Positions 1 to 9,979 of a stretch of DNA of 41,970 nt are shown in pieces. Every line of letters begins with the position of its first letter. The first letter of the stretch is position 1. Under the pieces are notes generated by a model. The model ran no database searches and was not told the origin of the DNA. It was given only the letters and a program-made list of their open reading frames with translations. Origin of the DNA: Bigelowiella natans CCMP2755 (lineage: Eukaryota; Cercozoa; Chlorarachniophyceae); contig ADNK01000887.1 in assembly GCA_000320545.1 (NCBI GenBank), forward strand, positions 1 through 41,970. The letters run 5' to 3'. A program made the position numbers and the translations under genes.

Positions 1-144
1 GACAAGGAGATAAGGTAGAGAGAATCTATACGTGGTGTTGGTGAAGCTCCGAAGCGATGAAGGTCTAAGGGAATAAGGAAGGAAGGAAGGAGCAACGTGA
101 CTTGGGGGAGGTGTAGCGCGTACCACTACGCGGGCACAAGTCAC
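1..144 (+). repeat. Direct repeat, left copy (matches 1015-1164)
   Basis: Positions 59-144 match 1079-1164 base for base. Positions 1-58 match 1015-1078 except for about seven positions, mostly one-base losses inside short runs (for example AAA to AA and TT to T). The repeat contains the end of the integrase frame plus about 85 bases of 3' non-coding sequence. It could be a terminal repeat, a tandem copy, or an assembly artefact at a contig edge. Confidence 0.85.
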
Positions 145-1014
145 ACTAACTGCTACCGTACCTGGGAGTCTGAGCTCCAGGCTATCCCTGATGAAGTTAG
201 CATAAACAAGATACCAAAGAAGTTACATGTGGATAATGAGACCTCTCTTCTACAGCTACCACACCCTAATATTGATGCCTCACCTGTATACTATGCCCAG
301 TCCAACTCCAAGGTAGAGCGACTCCACCGCACCTTGGCCAACCTAAGCAGGATAAATAGCACCACACCAGACAAGATACAAGGGTTAGTAAACGACACCT
401 TCACGTCTGGGGGAGGTATCAAGGATAAGGAGAGGGAAGAAGGCGACGACAACGACGACGATACCGAGAGCGAAGACGAGAAGGTCCCGTACGATGGCCG
501 AGTTCTAAAGGAAGGACAGTATGTTAGGGCCAAGGTAAATCTGAGATCGAGAAATAAACAAGACCCCTTCTGGGGTGGCGTTGCAAAGGTTACCGAGAGG
601 AAGGGGAGGAAGCAGTACTACATCTATGATGGGAACAGGGTCACCTTGCGCCACATCAGTCACCTAAAGAATTATGATATCGGTGAGAAGCTCCTAGAGG
701 ATGTTAAAGTAAACCCTACTGTGTGGGAGCGAGCAATGCCTTGTTTAGGACCCCGACCTAAGTTCGATGTGGAATATGGAAACAATAAGGTCAGGGTGAA
801 CGACGATTGGCGCATGAAGATTGTCTATCTAGGCTACCCTGGATTACGAAATATGGAGAGGGTAGCTATGAAAATAAAGGACGGAAAATATCAGCTACTC
901 TACCTAGCTGTTCCCGACTTACCCTTTGAGCACTGGTATAAGGTCCTGGGGGACCTTGATGCAGAGGGCTGGTATGGACACGAACCTAAGGACGAAGGTG
1001 AGTTCTGGGTAAGC

Positions 1015-1164
1015 GACAAAGGAGATAAGGTTAGAGAGGAATCTATTACCTGGTGGTTGGTGAAGTTCCGAAAGCGATGAAGGTCTAAGGGAATAAGGAA
1101 GGAAGGAAGGAGCAACGTGACTTGGGGGAGGTGTAGCGCGTACCACTACGCGGGCACAAGTCAC
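1015..1164 (+). repeat. Direct repeat, right copy (matches 1-144)
   Basis: This copy covers the last codons of the retroelement frame, its TGA at 1078-1080 and the following 84 bases. It is the intact copy: the frame reads through it cleanly, whereas the left copy has lost single bases. Confidence 0.85.
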
Positions 1165-2038
1165 GTGCGACAACAAAGGGGTTGTCGCGGATATAGAATA
1201 TAGATAACGTAGATATTAATACAGCATAGGCACGTGGGTTCCGGCGGGACTCATGGCAGCACACCGGAAGTGTGCTGCCCCACGTGCGGCGGCATTCGCG
1301 AAAGCTTCGCGAATGATTACGCAGTGCACGATTTAATAAAAATATAATCTTTAATAAAAATAAACACAACTCTTCAAAAGGAAGCAAACGTGCCTTTCCC
1401 CCCCCCTGCCTACTTGTGCACGTAGCGCCTCGGCCTGTGAACACCTTACGCGCAACAAGGGTCAAGGAAGCCCAGAAGCGCTCAGGCCACCTCCTCGATC
1501 AAGCCTTTCATGATGACTTTTCATTCGTCAATCGAGCTATTGATTCACAATCCTTTCGAAATTCTGACAAGGAACACACTTGCGCTGCTAGCTGGCTGTA
1601 GCTGGACACGTCTGAAACAACAAGAACAAGCGGGTGGAGCAGGCACGAGCTCAACTGATTTGCCACCGCAGCACTATCAAGTACATCATCGGGCAATACC
1701 CGGTAGTCAAAGATCTCTCCCTTTTCTTTGGAGAGACAACAAGCATTGGCCGGAATTGCTGTAAACACCCTGAGCATGGGGAGAGTGAACTCCTTACAAA
1801 AACATCATGCGTACTTTCATTCCCATGTTTCTCTCCGCGATGCGTAATCACGCATAGAACAGCGACAGTTTTAGAGATGCGTCAAGCACGGAATCATGGA
1901 ACTGGAGAAGAACATACGGTGTTTTTCGCAGTTGCGTCACAAATTGCAATATCTCGAAACTCACAAACCCCAACCTCCGACGCACACCTCGTGGTTATCG
2001 AATCTTCCTAGTCCCTAGAAGAGACCAACCAGAGTATC
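1165..2038. other. Region between retroelement and SLC12 gene; hairpin cluster, no gene recognised
   Basis: 1167-1188 is an 8-bp perfect stem (GCGACAAC/GTTGTCGC) with a 6-base loop. 1255-1279 is a 10-bp perfect stem (GGCAGCACAC/GTGTGCTGCC) with a 5-base loop, enclosed by CACGTGGG at 1231-1238 pairing with 1279-1286. 1294-1314 is a 9-bp perfect stem (ATTCGCGAA/TTCGCGAAT). Two TTTAATAAAAATA motifs follow near 1331-1366 and could act as poly(A) signals for the retroelement. The rest (1370-2038) holds only short unsupported open frames and is the likely promoter and 5' UTR of the SLC12 gene. Confidence 0.6.
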
Positions 2039-4833
2039 ATGTCCGTCGGGATGAATATGTTGGGATCCACTGCGAGCCAGAGCCTACCTGAAGAATTAAC
2101 CATCAATGGGCGCAGCCAGAGGTTTCACACATTCGATGGGAAGAATTTCGACATGAACAACTACACAAGCAATAGGACTGGCAAAAAGAGAAAAGAAGAG
2201 AACGATTACACCATTGCCAAAGGGGAAGGATGGGGTGACTTGGAGAATAAACTGAAAGAACTCGAGCAGGTTCATTAACATTTTACATGGCAATGGTGGC
2301 CAGATTTTAAATTTCAATTTGAACTCTATCACGGTGTAATTTTAGTGCCTTTTTCCAATAGGCAAAAGCTGAGGATTCCGATGCTTCGCAGCCCAAATTT
2401 GGGACGTGGAATGGTGTCTTTGTGTCATGTTTGCTCAACATCTTCGGTGTTATCATGTTCCTACGTTTACCATGGACCGTCGGACAGGCTGGTATTCTTT
2501 TAACTCTGGTGATTATTTTTATTTCCAACGTCGTAACCACAATTACTACCTTATCGATGTCGGCGATATGCACAAATGGAGCGGTAAAAGCAGGAGGAGC
2601 ATATTATCTCATCTCTAGATCTTTGGGTCCTCGAGTCGGCGGACCAATTGGCGTAATGTTCTCATTGGGTCAAGCCGTTGCTGTTGCGTTATATGTAATT
2701 GGATTTTGCGAAACTGTTGTCCTTTTATCTTCTGACCCTGTAACAGGAGATGACTTAAACGACATCAGAGTCTTTGGCATCATGGTCGTCACTGTACTTT
2801 TAATTATGGCCTATATTGGTACGGGATGGGTAATCAAACTACAAATTGGACTACTAGGACTGCTGGTAGGTTCGATTACCTCCGTCTTAATCGGTTCTGT
2901 TGCGACGCCACCGAATGAAGACAAGGGATTTGTTGGCCCTGGAGGCTCGACCATTTCAGATAATGCCGGCCCTGAGTTTCGAGATGGGTATGATTTCTTC
3001 CAGGTCTTCGCAGTTTTTTTCCCCGCTGTTACAGGCATCATGGCAGGGGCTAACATTTCTGGTGATCTCATCAATCCCTCCGAAAATATACCAAAGGGCA
3101 CTCTTTATGCCATTATGGTTTCCACAGTTGTGTATATGGCAATGGCTATTGCTATAGGCGCAGTTGTGATTCGTGCACCTGAGGATTCAAGCGATGAAAT
3201 CGGGCTTTATGATGATCCGTTGGTTATGGTTGAGGTAGCTATTCCTTACATTGGAGGCCCGTTGGTACTTGCAGGTATCTTTGCTGCAACATTTTCCTCC
3301 GGCCTTGCTTCTTTGGTAGGAGCTCCCCGCATTTTGATGTCAGTGGCCCAAGACGATCTTATCCCAGCTTTGGCTCCATTTGGTGTATACCGACAATCAG
3401 ATAAATCACCAGTCAGAGGCTACTTCTTAACTTATTTTGTTTCGGGATGTTGTATCCTTATTGGGTCTCTAAATGCCATTGCACCTCTTATCTCCATGTT
3501 CTTCATGATCACATACGGTCTCATCAACTTGTCTACATTTGCTCTCGAGATGTCAAAATCACCGTCTTGGAGGCCAAAATTTACGTACTTTAATAAATGG
3601 GTATCATTTTTTGGGTTCTTGATGTGCCTTGTCATCATGTTTTTGACCTCATGGTACATCGCTCTTGCTTCCATTTTTCTTGCTGGCGCCCTGTACTATT
3701 ACATTCACTTTCGGGATCCTAACGTGAATTGGGGTAGTGCAAACCAGGCGAGGGAATTTTACGATGTTGAGAAAGCCATGATGCGTATGAGAAATCATCG
3801 TACTGATAATGATAAACTATATCGCCCACACTACCTGATCATGACTGGAGAGCCGAAAGACAGGTTGCATCTTTGTCAATTCATAGCATCATTGAGAAAA
3901 GGGTATGGAATTACGGTGTATGGTAATGTTTACACTGGAAGCTATCGCGAATCAGTGGTAGAATTCAGAAAGAAGGGTTTTGAAAGGGGATATTATGAAA
4001 ACTCTTCAGTTCCAACCCTCAAAGTTCGTGGCTTCTTGAGCACCGTTATCGCACCTTCAGTACGAGAAGGGTTGCAATCTCTCCTTTGCTGCGCGGGATT
4101 GGGAGTTTTAAGGCCTAATACATTGGTTCTGGGGTACAAGGAAGACTGGAAAAATGAAATGAGAATGGAAGAGAAGAAATTGGCTTCTGACACTGGGGAC
4201 TTGACAGTAAACAACTATGTCGATATGATTCGAGATGGATTTAAAATGGGTATGGGAGTGATGGTGTGCAGGAATCTTAAAAAGCTTGAGTGGAACTATG
4301 AAGCAGAAACCACCGATAAAACTATTGACATATATTGGCTTGTTGATGATGGCGGCTTAACTTTGCTTATTCCATACATTCTATCGTTACATGTGTGGTG
4401 GCAGCAGCGCACGGGTGCTGGTGAAAGGAAAGTTCCACTGCAGCTCATTTTAGTTGGCGACATTGACTCATGCAATACTGTCCAAACATTGGTCGACCTT
4501 TTCCGTATTCCATGTAAGATTAAACGCTGCCCCCTAAATTTAGGCAAAACCTCTGAAGCTTTGGAAAAATATAGTAAACCAAAAGTTGTAGCCAAAGTAC
4601 GAGAGGAATCAAAGGGGAAACTAGAGCATTGGCTCAAAATCGGAGAGCTCATTCAGACAGAGAGCAAGAATGCTTTAATGGTCTTTGTCACTCTCCCATA
4701 TCCATTGGTGGGAATCGAACCTGAACTTTATATGAAATGGTTGGACGCACTATCCACAACAGTCCCAACCGTACTCATAAGGGGCAATAACGAAAACGTT
4801 CTCACCTTCTACCTTGAAGGTAACCGTGGATGA
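2039..4833 (+). CDS. SLC12-family cation-chloride cotransporter (NKCC/NCC-like)
   Basis: Electroneutral co-uptake of Na+ and/or K+ with Cl- across a membrane is the known role of this family. Two exons, 2039-2269 and 2362-4833, join in phase 0 (intron GT...AG, 92 bp) to give about 900 residues, the usual SLC12 length. Residues about 1-88 are a polar N-terminus. FGTWNGVFVSCLLNIFGVIM at about 90 is the family entry into the first membrane helix, and about 12 helices run to residue about 520 (for example GQAVAVALYVIGFCETV and GANISGDL). The cytosolic C-terminal half has the family blocks CQFIASLRKGYG, GLGVLRPNTLVLGY and DDGGLTLLIPYIL. DDGGLT is closer to NKCC/NCC than to KCC proteins. The ATG at 2039 opens exon 1; a later in-frame ATG at 2051 is possible. 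The low intron count differs from most neighbours. Confidence 0.93.
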
Positions 4834-5315
4834 GAGTATTCGGTGATTTGAAATGATGAAAAAAATTAATGGGTATACCTCTAGACCTACCTTATTTCAT
4901 ACCTTAAGCTAAGATTCATTTCATTTCTTAGCTACTCATAACCATGCATGTAGACATGAGCATAGCTACATAGCGCAGGTAGCATGAGTGATGCTGCCAC
5001 ACGCCGGCGACTCAGATGCATGCGCCTAAAAATGTCGATCGAGCGATCGACAATCATGCTGCAAACAAAGCAAGTGTCTATGAGTAGTGCTAGAGTGTAC
5101 ATGATCATGGGAGTGGAGAGTGGGGCCAGAAATATCGTGAGATTTAGGTAAATTTTTTAACTTTGTTGTAAATTTTAAATTTTGACTTTGCATTGTCATC
5201 AAGATTAGCAGCCTTATAAGATAACAAGGCTGCTTACATTTTACATGATGTGATGGCATCAATTAGTCAACTTGAAATAAATATAGTTTGCTGCATGGTG
5301 CAATTTGCAAGGATT
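4834..5315. other. Convergent spacer between SLC12 and AlkB-like genes
   Basis: About 480 bp of shared 3' flanking sequence. It is AT-rich around 5140-5190 and has a short palindrome TCGATCGAGCGATCGA near 5036. No gene or RNA was recognised. Confidence 0.6.
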
Positions 5316-7298
5316 TCACAAGGCTTTCGAGAACTTTTCCATCATTTCAATTCTGCTAATCTCACGCTGGTACGCATTTGCTCCGGCACAAGGAAGCTGG
5401 ACGCCTTTGAACTTGACATGATAGCTGCTTGGAGATATTTTAGTGGCTAATTGATCTGCAATTATCAGCGATTCCTGGCAATCGATCTTAATTCCGTCAG
5501 CAAGAGTATCTGGAGCTACTAGAGTTCCTTCAACAGACAATACCCAGCGGTCTTTGTGCACTTTCATTTCCCTCCACCTCACATTCTTAGCCTTCCATTT
5601 AATTCTTTTCCCTGTATCAATGAAAGTCTCGATGAAGGAAGAATCTTGATATTTCCAGTCATGTTCACCACCTATCGGCATTCCGAAATATGGAAGTGAT
5701 TTTCCACTCTCGTCTATGAACACCTTCGTCTGTCCTCTTTGTGACTGCAGATCGATCTTGTGCTGCTGCGCCCTCTCGATTCGCTTTGCCCGAGCCAAGC
5801 TGTTGTCTTTGAGTGCCATTTCAATGAGATTTTTCTTTTTTTTCCGAACAGTTTTCTCCATTTTAGCACCTGTGCAACCGTATGAGAATTTGTAGCCGCC
5901 TTGATACTTGATCTCTGGCTTGGGAAGAGCATATTCTTCAAGGGGCGTCGCTTTCCCCTGTGCAAGTTGCCACTTATCAAGCTCTAGCTTAAACTTATAC
6001 GTTCGTCCTTTCTCGATGTCATCGTCGGGTTTGTCTGCTGTAAGAGTTTTGCGAGCTACAAAGAACCAATGCCACTGAGAGTGAGCCTTAGGACCGAAGC
6101 CATAGTGCGTCTGCTTGGGAGAGGCTTTATCCTTGATGGTTTCATAGTCGAGTATACTTGCTTGCCCAGCGGATATTCCTTTGCTTGCCTCACATAGCAT
6201 TTGGCACGACTTATGAAGGTAGGATGCTGAGTGTAACGGCGATGATAAGCTCTTTTCTGTTGCTAACGTATCTTTTGGGCTTGATTTCTTTGTGCCTTGT
6301 TCTCCGCGTCTACCTTCGAACACAGCACCTCCTGCTCTGTTACCATTCATATCACTTGAAGGCTTGGGATCTTTAGAGGCCTCCTCGTGCGAGGACTTAA
6401 AGTGACTGCTCTTGTTAGTCTTTCGAATACTATTCACCGACGCTGAATTTACTTCAGCAGTGGTCGTGAAAAACAAATTGATGCTCATTCGCCCTCCCAT
6501 TACGTTCTTCTCCTTTATCACGGCGTGGCGCTGTCCATGCAGCACAATCGCGTTTCCATGCTTCATTCGGACTCGTTTGCCATTAACTGTTAGGGTACGG
6601 GTAGATCCCAAGGACATAGTAAGCTGGCGGCATGAGTGTGAGTGCTCAGGGCAGGTATTTGTGCCCTCGTCGTAAAGGCAAATGTAGACTTGGATGGGAA
6701 TAATTGCTTCACCACCTGAACATCGCTCAGCTTGGGCGAGTAGCGCAGCAATAAGAGGCTTGACAGGATAAAGATCTGGCGGAACTACGTTTTTGGGATC
6801 AACGGTGCCTCTGGGGGCATACGACCAAGACGCAACCTTCCTTGTCGCCCCGCTGCGAGTCTTCTTTATTTCCCAGTCGAGGCCCATCAGTTGCAGCTGG
6901 TAAATGCTAAGTTTTTCTTCAGTGATACTAGGTATCTCAGTCGGCAGGTGAAACGATATCCCTCTCCCTACCGACGCAGTTGATGATGATATTTCTCTGT
7001 TTTCCAGCTTTTTTGGTGTCGCTTGGGTTTTCTGCATATTTTTCCCTGTTTTCATTTTCTTCGTGCTTTTCTTCTGAGCGTCTTCCACTGGCGCTAAGCC
7101 CGTGACTTTTACCACCTTTTTTGTTCCGCACATCCCACAGAAATTATAATAAGGTGCGTTATTTGACTGGCATTGAAGGCAGACCCACGCAGGCAGTCCT
7201 TCATCTCTACAACGTTTGGTTCCAGTAGTCTTTCCTGCCTCTCCCTCCTTCTTCGTCTTCTTTACCTCCTCGACAACATGCACTGTATTCGCTGTCAT
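5316..7298 (-). CDS. RanBP2 zinc finger + AlkB-like 2OG-Fe(II) dioxygenase
   Basis: A single-exon gene of 660 residues. Residues 38-57 form a RanBP2-type zinc finger, W38-x-C40-x2-C43-x3-N47-x6-C54-x2-C57, a fold known to bind RNA or ubiquitin. After a basic linker, about 170-277 resemble the AlkB dioxygenase core: a VPPDLYPVKPLIAALLAQAE-like helix, then CLYDEGTNTCPEHSH, SLGSTR, LHGQRHAV and GGRMSINLFF. These place the iron ligands at H219 and H258 and the 2-oxoglutarate Arg at R270. The expected Asp of the HxD pair is His (H221), which is unusual. AlkB enzymes oxidatively demethylate nucleic acids or proteins; the substrate here is unknown. Residues about 280-380 are low complexity, and 380-660 form a second region (THYGFGPKAHSQWHWFFVA and so on) I do not recognise. 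It is nuclear by inference from the finger and basic tracts. Activity is uncertain because of H221. Confidence 0.75.
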   Translation of the reverse strand: MTANTVHVVEEVKKTKKEGEAGKTTGTKRCRDEGLPAWVCLQCQSNNAPYYNFCGMCGTKKVVKVTGLAPVEDAQKKSTKKMKTGKNMQKTQATPKKLENREISSSTASVGRGISFHLPTEIPSITEEKLSIYQLQLMGLDWEIKKTRSGATRKVASWSYAPRGTVDPKNVVPPDLYPVKPLIAALLAQAERCSGGEAIIPIQVYICLYDEGTNTCPEHSHSCRQLTMSLGSTRTLTVNGKRVRMKHGNAIVLHGQRHAVIKEKNVMGGRMSINLFFTTTAEVNSASVNSIRKTNKSSHFKSSHEEASKDPKPSSDMNGNRAGGAVFEGRRGEQGTKKSSPKDTLATEKSLSSPLHSASYLHKSCQMLCEASKGISAGQASILDYETIKDKASPKQTHYGFGPKAHSQWHWFFVARKTLTADKPDDDIEKGRTYKFKLELDKWQLAQGKATPLEEYALPKPEIKYQGGYKFSYGCTGAKMEKTVRKKKKNLIEMALKDNSLARAKRIERAQQHKIDLQSQRGQTKVFIDESGKSLPYFGMPIGGEHDWKYQDSSFIETFIDTGKRIKWKAKNVRWREMKVHKDRWVLSVEGTLVAPDTLADGIKIDCQESLIIADQLATKISPSSYHVKFKGVQLPCAGANAYQREISRIEMMEKFSKAL

Positions 7299-7594
7299 AG
7301 TTCTTCGTTGGTCGTTGAAATGTACGAGGGGAGTGGTTCGTCATTTCTTCGAGTTGTAGTTCCGGTCCTTTTCACGCCGAGTCGGAAGCCCTTACTCGTA
7401 GCTCGTCTGCGTTGGCAGTCTCCTTTTTCCCACTGCGACAAAGCACCTTCCCTAAATCCGCCCTCATCCGTTCTCCTCAAAGGCCACAACGCCCTGAACG
7501 CCCTGAAGATCTTCCAGGTCGGCCGAAAAGTTAAAACCAGTCGAAAAGAATATTTCGTCATCGATGTCGCCGAAAAAGAACGAAATTCAGCCAA
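7295..7594 (-). other. Possible upstream ORF (99 aa) overlapping the dioxygenase start
   Basis: An open frame on the same strand ends with a TGA that overlaps the ATG of the dioxygenase gene (ATGA). It is rich in Arg, Ser and Thr with an amphipathic start (RLVLTFRPTWKIFRAF). It may be a regulatory upstream ORF, a 5' exon, or chance. No family was recognised. Confidence 0.25.
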
Positions 7595-7895
7595 ACGGAG
7601 TTCAATGCTTTCATGAATATATCAAATGATTGCTAATTCTATCAAACGTCAATCTAAATGTGACGATAATGTTTAAAAGAGTGCCATTTCTGAGCACCAG
7701 TAACAGCAAACTAGCTCTTACGGAACAATCACGGCCATACCTCAGCACCAGTTGCTCGGAAAGCCATGAAAACACAATTGTGCATCCTATTTTCATCATA
7801 TTTTTGTTATAATTTCAAGTCGCACTCGAAGGACACATGGCATTCAGAAGTCAGCGAGCCCAACCTCCCAGTCCCCCCTATCAACCAGCCCCGAT
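7299..7895. promoter_or_regulatory. Divergent promoter region, AlkB-like (-) and TIM44 (+)
   Basis: About 600 bp separate the two start codons, so both promoters must lie here or overlap the 5' UTRs. Apart from the upstream ORF on the minus strand, no conserved motif was recognised. Confidence 0.5.
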
Positions 7896-9945
7896 ATGTG
7901 GGCTGCCGCGAAGACCGCCGCGGGAACCCAGCGGAGGGGATTCCTGCGGTTGGTACGGAGGTTGAGCCTAAGGAGTAATGCGGGAAGACTTCGAGCCTGG
8001 GGCAAGGTCGACATTGCTCCTATCTACTAAGCCAGAACCTTTTTTCGATGTTTTTTGCTTCGTTCGGCATGCTTTGCGCTGCGGGGTATCGTTTTTAACA
8101 GGCTTAGTGGACTAATCATAAAAAATCTATAACCACGCATTGAATGTATGACTGTTCGTGTGTAGAATTAGTCTGACACTTGCCTAATATTATCGTTGTA
8201 CAAATGCCTACAAACATCAATATCAGACCCAGCATCGCAGCTTCGGGCTCTGGAGCGACTTCAAGGAGAAATTTAATGACATGATGGAGAGGGATAAGGA
8301 ACTCAAGCAAGCTGTAGAGGTGCATGCGCCTTAGAATACCGGGGAGTTTGGGAGAGCGAAGCGAAAGAGAATTTCCGATACGATGATGTTTAAGCTCAAC
8401 AGGGATGAGTCACTGCTCAACTTCCCCTAGCCACTCTTCTTCTTCGGCGGGGGATAACATGGGTTGGGTGGTGGTGATTATCAATCCGCTCTGAGTATCT
8501 TACACTTTTAAACTTACTGCCATTGATGTCAGCATACAAAGGCCACGGTTTCTTTCTCATCTTATGTAGCTTTGTTGCCCATTGCTTACAGGACCTTGGG
8601 ATCTATGACAAGGATGGCGACAAAAAGGAGGGCGAGGATGAGAAAGAAAAGAAGGAAAAACAGGAGCAAGAGGCTGCCAATGAGACGGTGGAGGAGGAAA
8701 TGGACCCCGAAACAGCAGCTATTTTAGCTCAAGAGCGCAAGATGGCTCGCAGGGCGTTCGGCAATTTGATGAACGTTGCCACGGATAAAAAGGGCAAATT
8801 CATCCGGGTATATTATTTCGTTCACTGCAAATAATGTTCATGTATAACGCCTCCCATACACACGCGCCACCTGCATCATGGTCGTTTCCATAGAGCGACC
8901 TTTTCTTGCACTAAAAGTCTCCTTTTACTCCTGCAGCTGATTTCCCCGCGAATAGTAACCTTGAAGAAAATCTCATCTGCGTATGAGGAGCTTGAAGAAG
9001 AGGCGTACGCTGATGCTGAGCACTACGTAATCAATATAAAGCAAGAAGTTTTGCCAGCCCTTCTTTTTGAACACACTCTCCTTACCCACTCCTCTTGTCT
9101 GTGTAGGACGACGATCTTCTTGCGACGCATGTAGATCGGAGCACAGTGCTTGAGGTGTTGCGTGAGAAGGAAATCGAGTTGGAGGACCACGAGATACGGG
9201 CGTGCGTAGACATGTCCTCGACGCTGCCCGGAGAGGAGGAGGGTTCTGAGAAACGAGTCAATTTTGTGGAAGCATGCAACCGCGTGCAGATCCAGCTCCT
9301 CAATTGCTTCGGAAGAGATATGATATCTGCGTGCTATAACGCTGATGCAGGTTGTGTACAGAGGGGGGAGGGGGCGCAAATAGATACGGTGGCAGTGATG
9401 ATCTAAACATATTACTTACCTACATTGAATGATCCCTCCCTCGTGGAGGATGATATCAAACTATGTGGAGACCTGATCTGAGCCAACCGACTGATCAATA
9501 ATGCATAAGGCAGAGGGGGGCGGGAGGTGGTGAAGCTTGAAACAATCCCACATGCTGAGTACATATGCGATAAACCTGCTGCAGGTGGGAAAAACCGCCT
9601 GGATGAGAACGGATTCGCGAAGATATTGAACGAGTTCCTTTCCACAAATCTGGACGCCAAGGAGGTAATGTTTCATTCGTATTGGTCCGTGCCGCTGTTC
9701 TTGCCGTCATTGTTGTTTGTTTTCATCGGCGGTAGCACCGACGACACACCACACAGTCGCATACGTCCGCCCATACCCCTCAACCTCTCCCCCCAACCTC
9801 TTCTCGTTCTGACTCTGTCTCAGATTATCGAGCTGAAGGAGCTCTACGACGACGGGGAGGGCAACATCTTGTTCGAGGAGTGCATATCCAATGTGAGTGT
9901 TTTCCCCTACCGTGACCTGACCTTCACGGTCGTCGTTTTAACCCA

Positions 9946-9979
<34 letters not shown>

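Larger units (their letters stand above)
1..1164 (+). mobile_element. Truncated retroelement, 3' pol (integrase) fragment with flanking direct repeat
   Basis: An open frame at 97-1080 encodes the end of a retroelement polyprotein. Residues about 63-95 carry the second half of an integrase catalytic core: an Asp in LHVDNE, then the family-typical SNSKVERLHRTL with its catalytic Glu. A basic beta-rich integrase C-terminal stretch (VLKEGQYVRAKV, DPFWGGVAKV, HISHLKNY) follows, then about 120 residues I do not recognise. The first catalytic Asp, RNase H, reverse transcriptase and gag are absent, so the copy is dead or cut by the window edge. The frame's first 16 codons (97-144) are translated from the same repeat that elsewhere lies after the stop codon, so the true start is not here. 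LTR class (Ty3-like or other) cannot be settled. Confidence 0.75.

Noticed and set aside
1634-2011. 125-codon plus-strand frame before the SLC12 gene
   Set aside because: No recognisable motif, no splice link to the SLC12 start, and it lies in likely 5' UTR.
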